From contig NC_057009.1 of the NCBI RefSeq assembly GCF_000002595.2, forward strand, positions 2,939,346 to 3,003,345: a DNA stretch of 64,000 bases. Reading direction: 5' to 3'. Below, in pieces: positions 63,689 through 64,000 of this stretch (positions are counted from its first letter, which is position 1; the number at the start of each line of letters is the position of its first letter). The notes under the pieces were generated by a model. The model had not been told where the DNA came from, did no database searches, and saw nothing but the letters and a program-made list of their open reading frames with translations. Source of the stretch: Chlamydomonas reinhardtii. Taxonomy: Eukaryota > Chlorophyta > Chlorophyceae > Chlamydomonadales > Chlamydomonadaceae. A program made the translations under genes and the position numbers.

Positions 63689-64000
63689 ATGAACGAGGTC
63701 TACCGCCCAGGCGAGTACGGTATGCAGCGAAGGCTGGCTTGATGGGTGCGGATGCCGCCGCTCGCAGGAATCTGCTGCTCGCCTAAGCAGGCGCGACCCC
63801 CGGCTGTGCCGTGGATAACGCGCCTGCGTGCCGCCTGCCATTACCTCTGCATGGCCACGCAGATGTGCCGCGGGCCTATCAGGCTGTGGACAGTAAGCAC
63901 CCGGAAGGCAGCAAGGGGTTGAGCATACCCACCTACACCGTGTTGCAGCAGCACGCCGCGTTCTGGGACAGGTGGGCGAGGCGGGGCCTCCGCAGTCTTG
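63689..64000 (+). CDS. Caleosin-like gene, 5' part only
   Basis: Caleosins are calcium-binding, often peroxygenase-active, lipid-droplet proteins. Two exons are visible: one ending at 63719 with MNEVYRPGEYD, and 63863-63971, which reads VPRAYQAVDSKHPEGSKG, then LSIPTYTVLQQHAAFWDR. The combination AVDxKHPxG followed by LSVLQQHxAFFDR is the caleosin N-terminal signature that precedes the EF-hand. The exon ends in phase with a GTGGGC donor and the rest lies beyond the window. The start is uncertain: ATG 63689 gives a short N-terminus, while the frame stays open to ATG 63545 (MFLSFRTCSQ). The haem-ligand histidines, EF-hand and proline knot cannot be checked here. Confidence 0.7.

Overview
The window looks like nuclear DNA of a volvocine green alga, Chlamydomonas reinhardtii or a close relative. 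The base composition is very GC-rich. Genes are broken by many short introns with GTGAG/GTAAG donors and GCAG acceptors. Coding GC3 is high. Short intronic (AC)n and purine/pyrimidine repeats are frequent, and TGTAA, the usual volvocine poly(A) signal, follows many stop codons. Exon structures below were assembled by hand from reading frame, splice signals and intron phase; no transcript data were available.

Twenty genes are readable. In order: cytosolic ribosomal protein eS8 (RPS8, minus, 3' end off the window); plastid ribosomal protein uL10 (PRPL10, plus); UDP-galactopyranose mutase (plus); an unresolved small gene (minus); cytosolic uS13 (RPS18, plus); a HINT1-type histidine-triad hydrolase (minus); a GH43/GH32-like five-bladed propeller protein with a plastid-like N-terminus (plus); a secreted AA15-like lytic polysaccharide monooxygenase with a hydroxyproline-type linker and a cysteine-repeat tail (plus); an FtsJ/RlmM-like 2'-O-methyltransferase (plus); an MHS-type MFS transporter (minus); ER glycerol-3-phosphate acyltransferase GPAT9 (plus); threonyl-tRNA synthetase (minus); a GNAT acetyltransferase (plus); an unknown multi-pass membrane protein (plus); nucleolar rRNA m5C methyltransferase NOP2 (plus); a coiled-coil protein (minus); a GDA1/CD39 apyrase (minus); a disordered, probably plastid-targeted small protein (plus); eS31 (RPS27a) fused to a divergent ubiquitin-like domain (minus); and the first exons of a caleosin-like gene (plus, running off the window).

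By role, several genes serve translation and ribosome making (RPS8, PRPL10, RPS18, eS31, ThrRS, NOP2 and perhaps the FtsJ protein). A second group acts on carbohydrates or the extracellular matrix (UGM, propeller protein, LPMO). A third concerns lipids (GPAT9, caleosin). Seven gene pairs are divergent with short shared upstream regions. No prokaryotic operon, CRISPR array, rRNA, confident tRNA or intact mobile element was seen.

The most unusual items are: the ubiquitin-like domain on eS31, which aligns without gaps to animal FUBI (the FAU partner of eS30) rather than to ubiquitin; a 5-nucleotide internal microexon in the MHS transporter that restores the family's conserved E-W pair; the AA15-like LPMO with repeated CxxC/WxCxxC units; and two or three GC-AG introns. 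A 100-N assembly gap lies in a purine-rich intron of NOP2.
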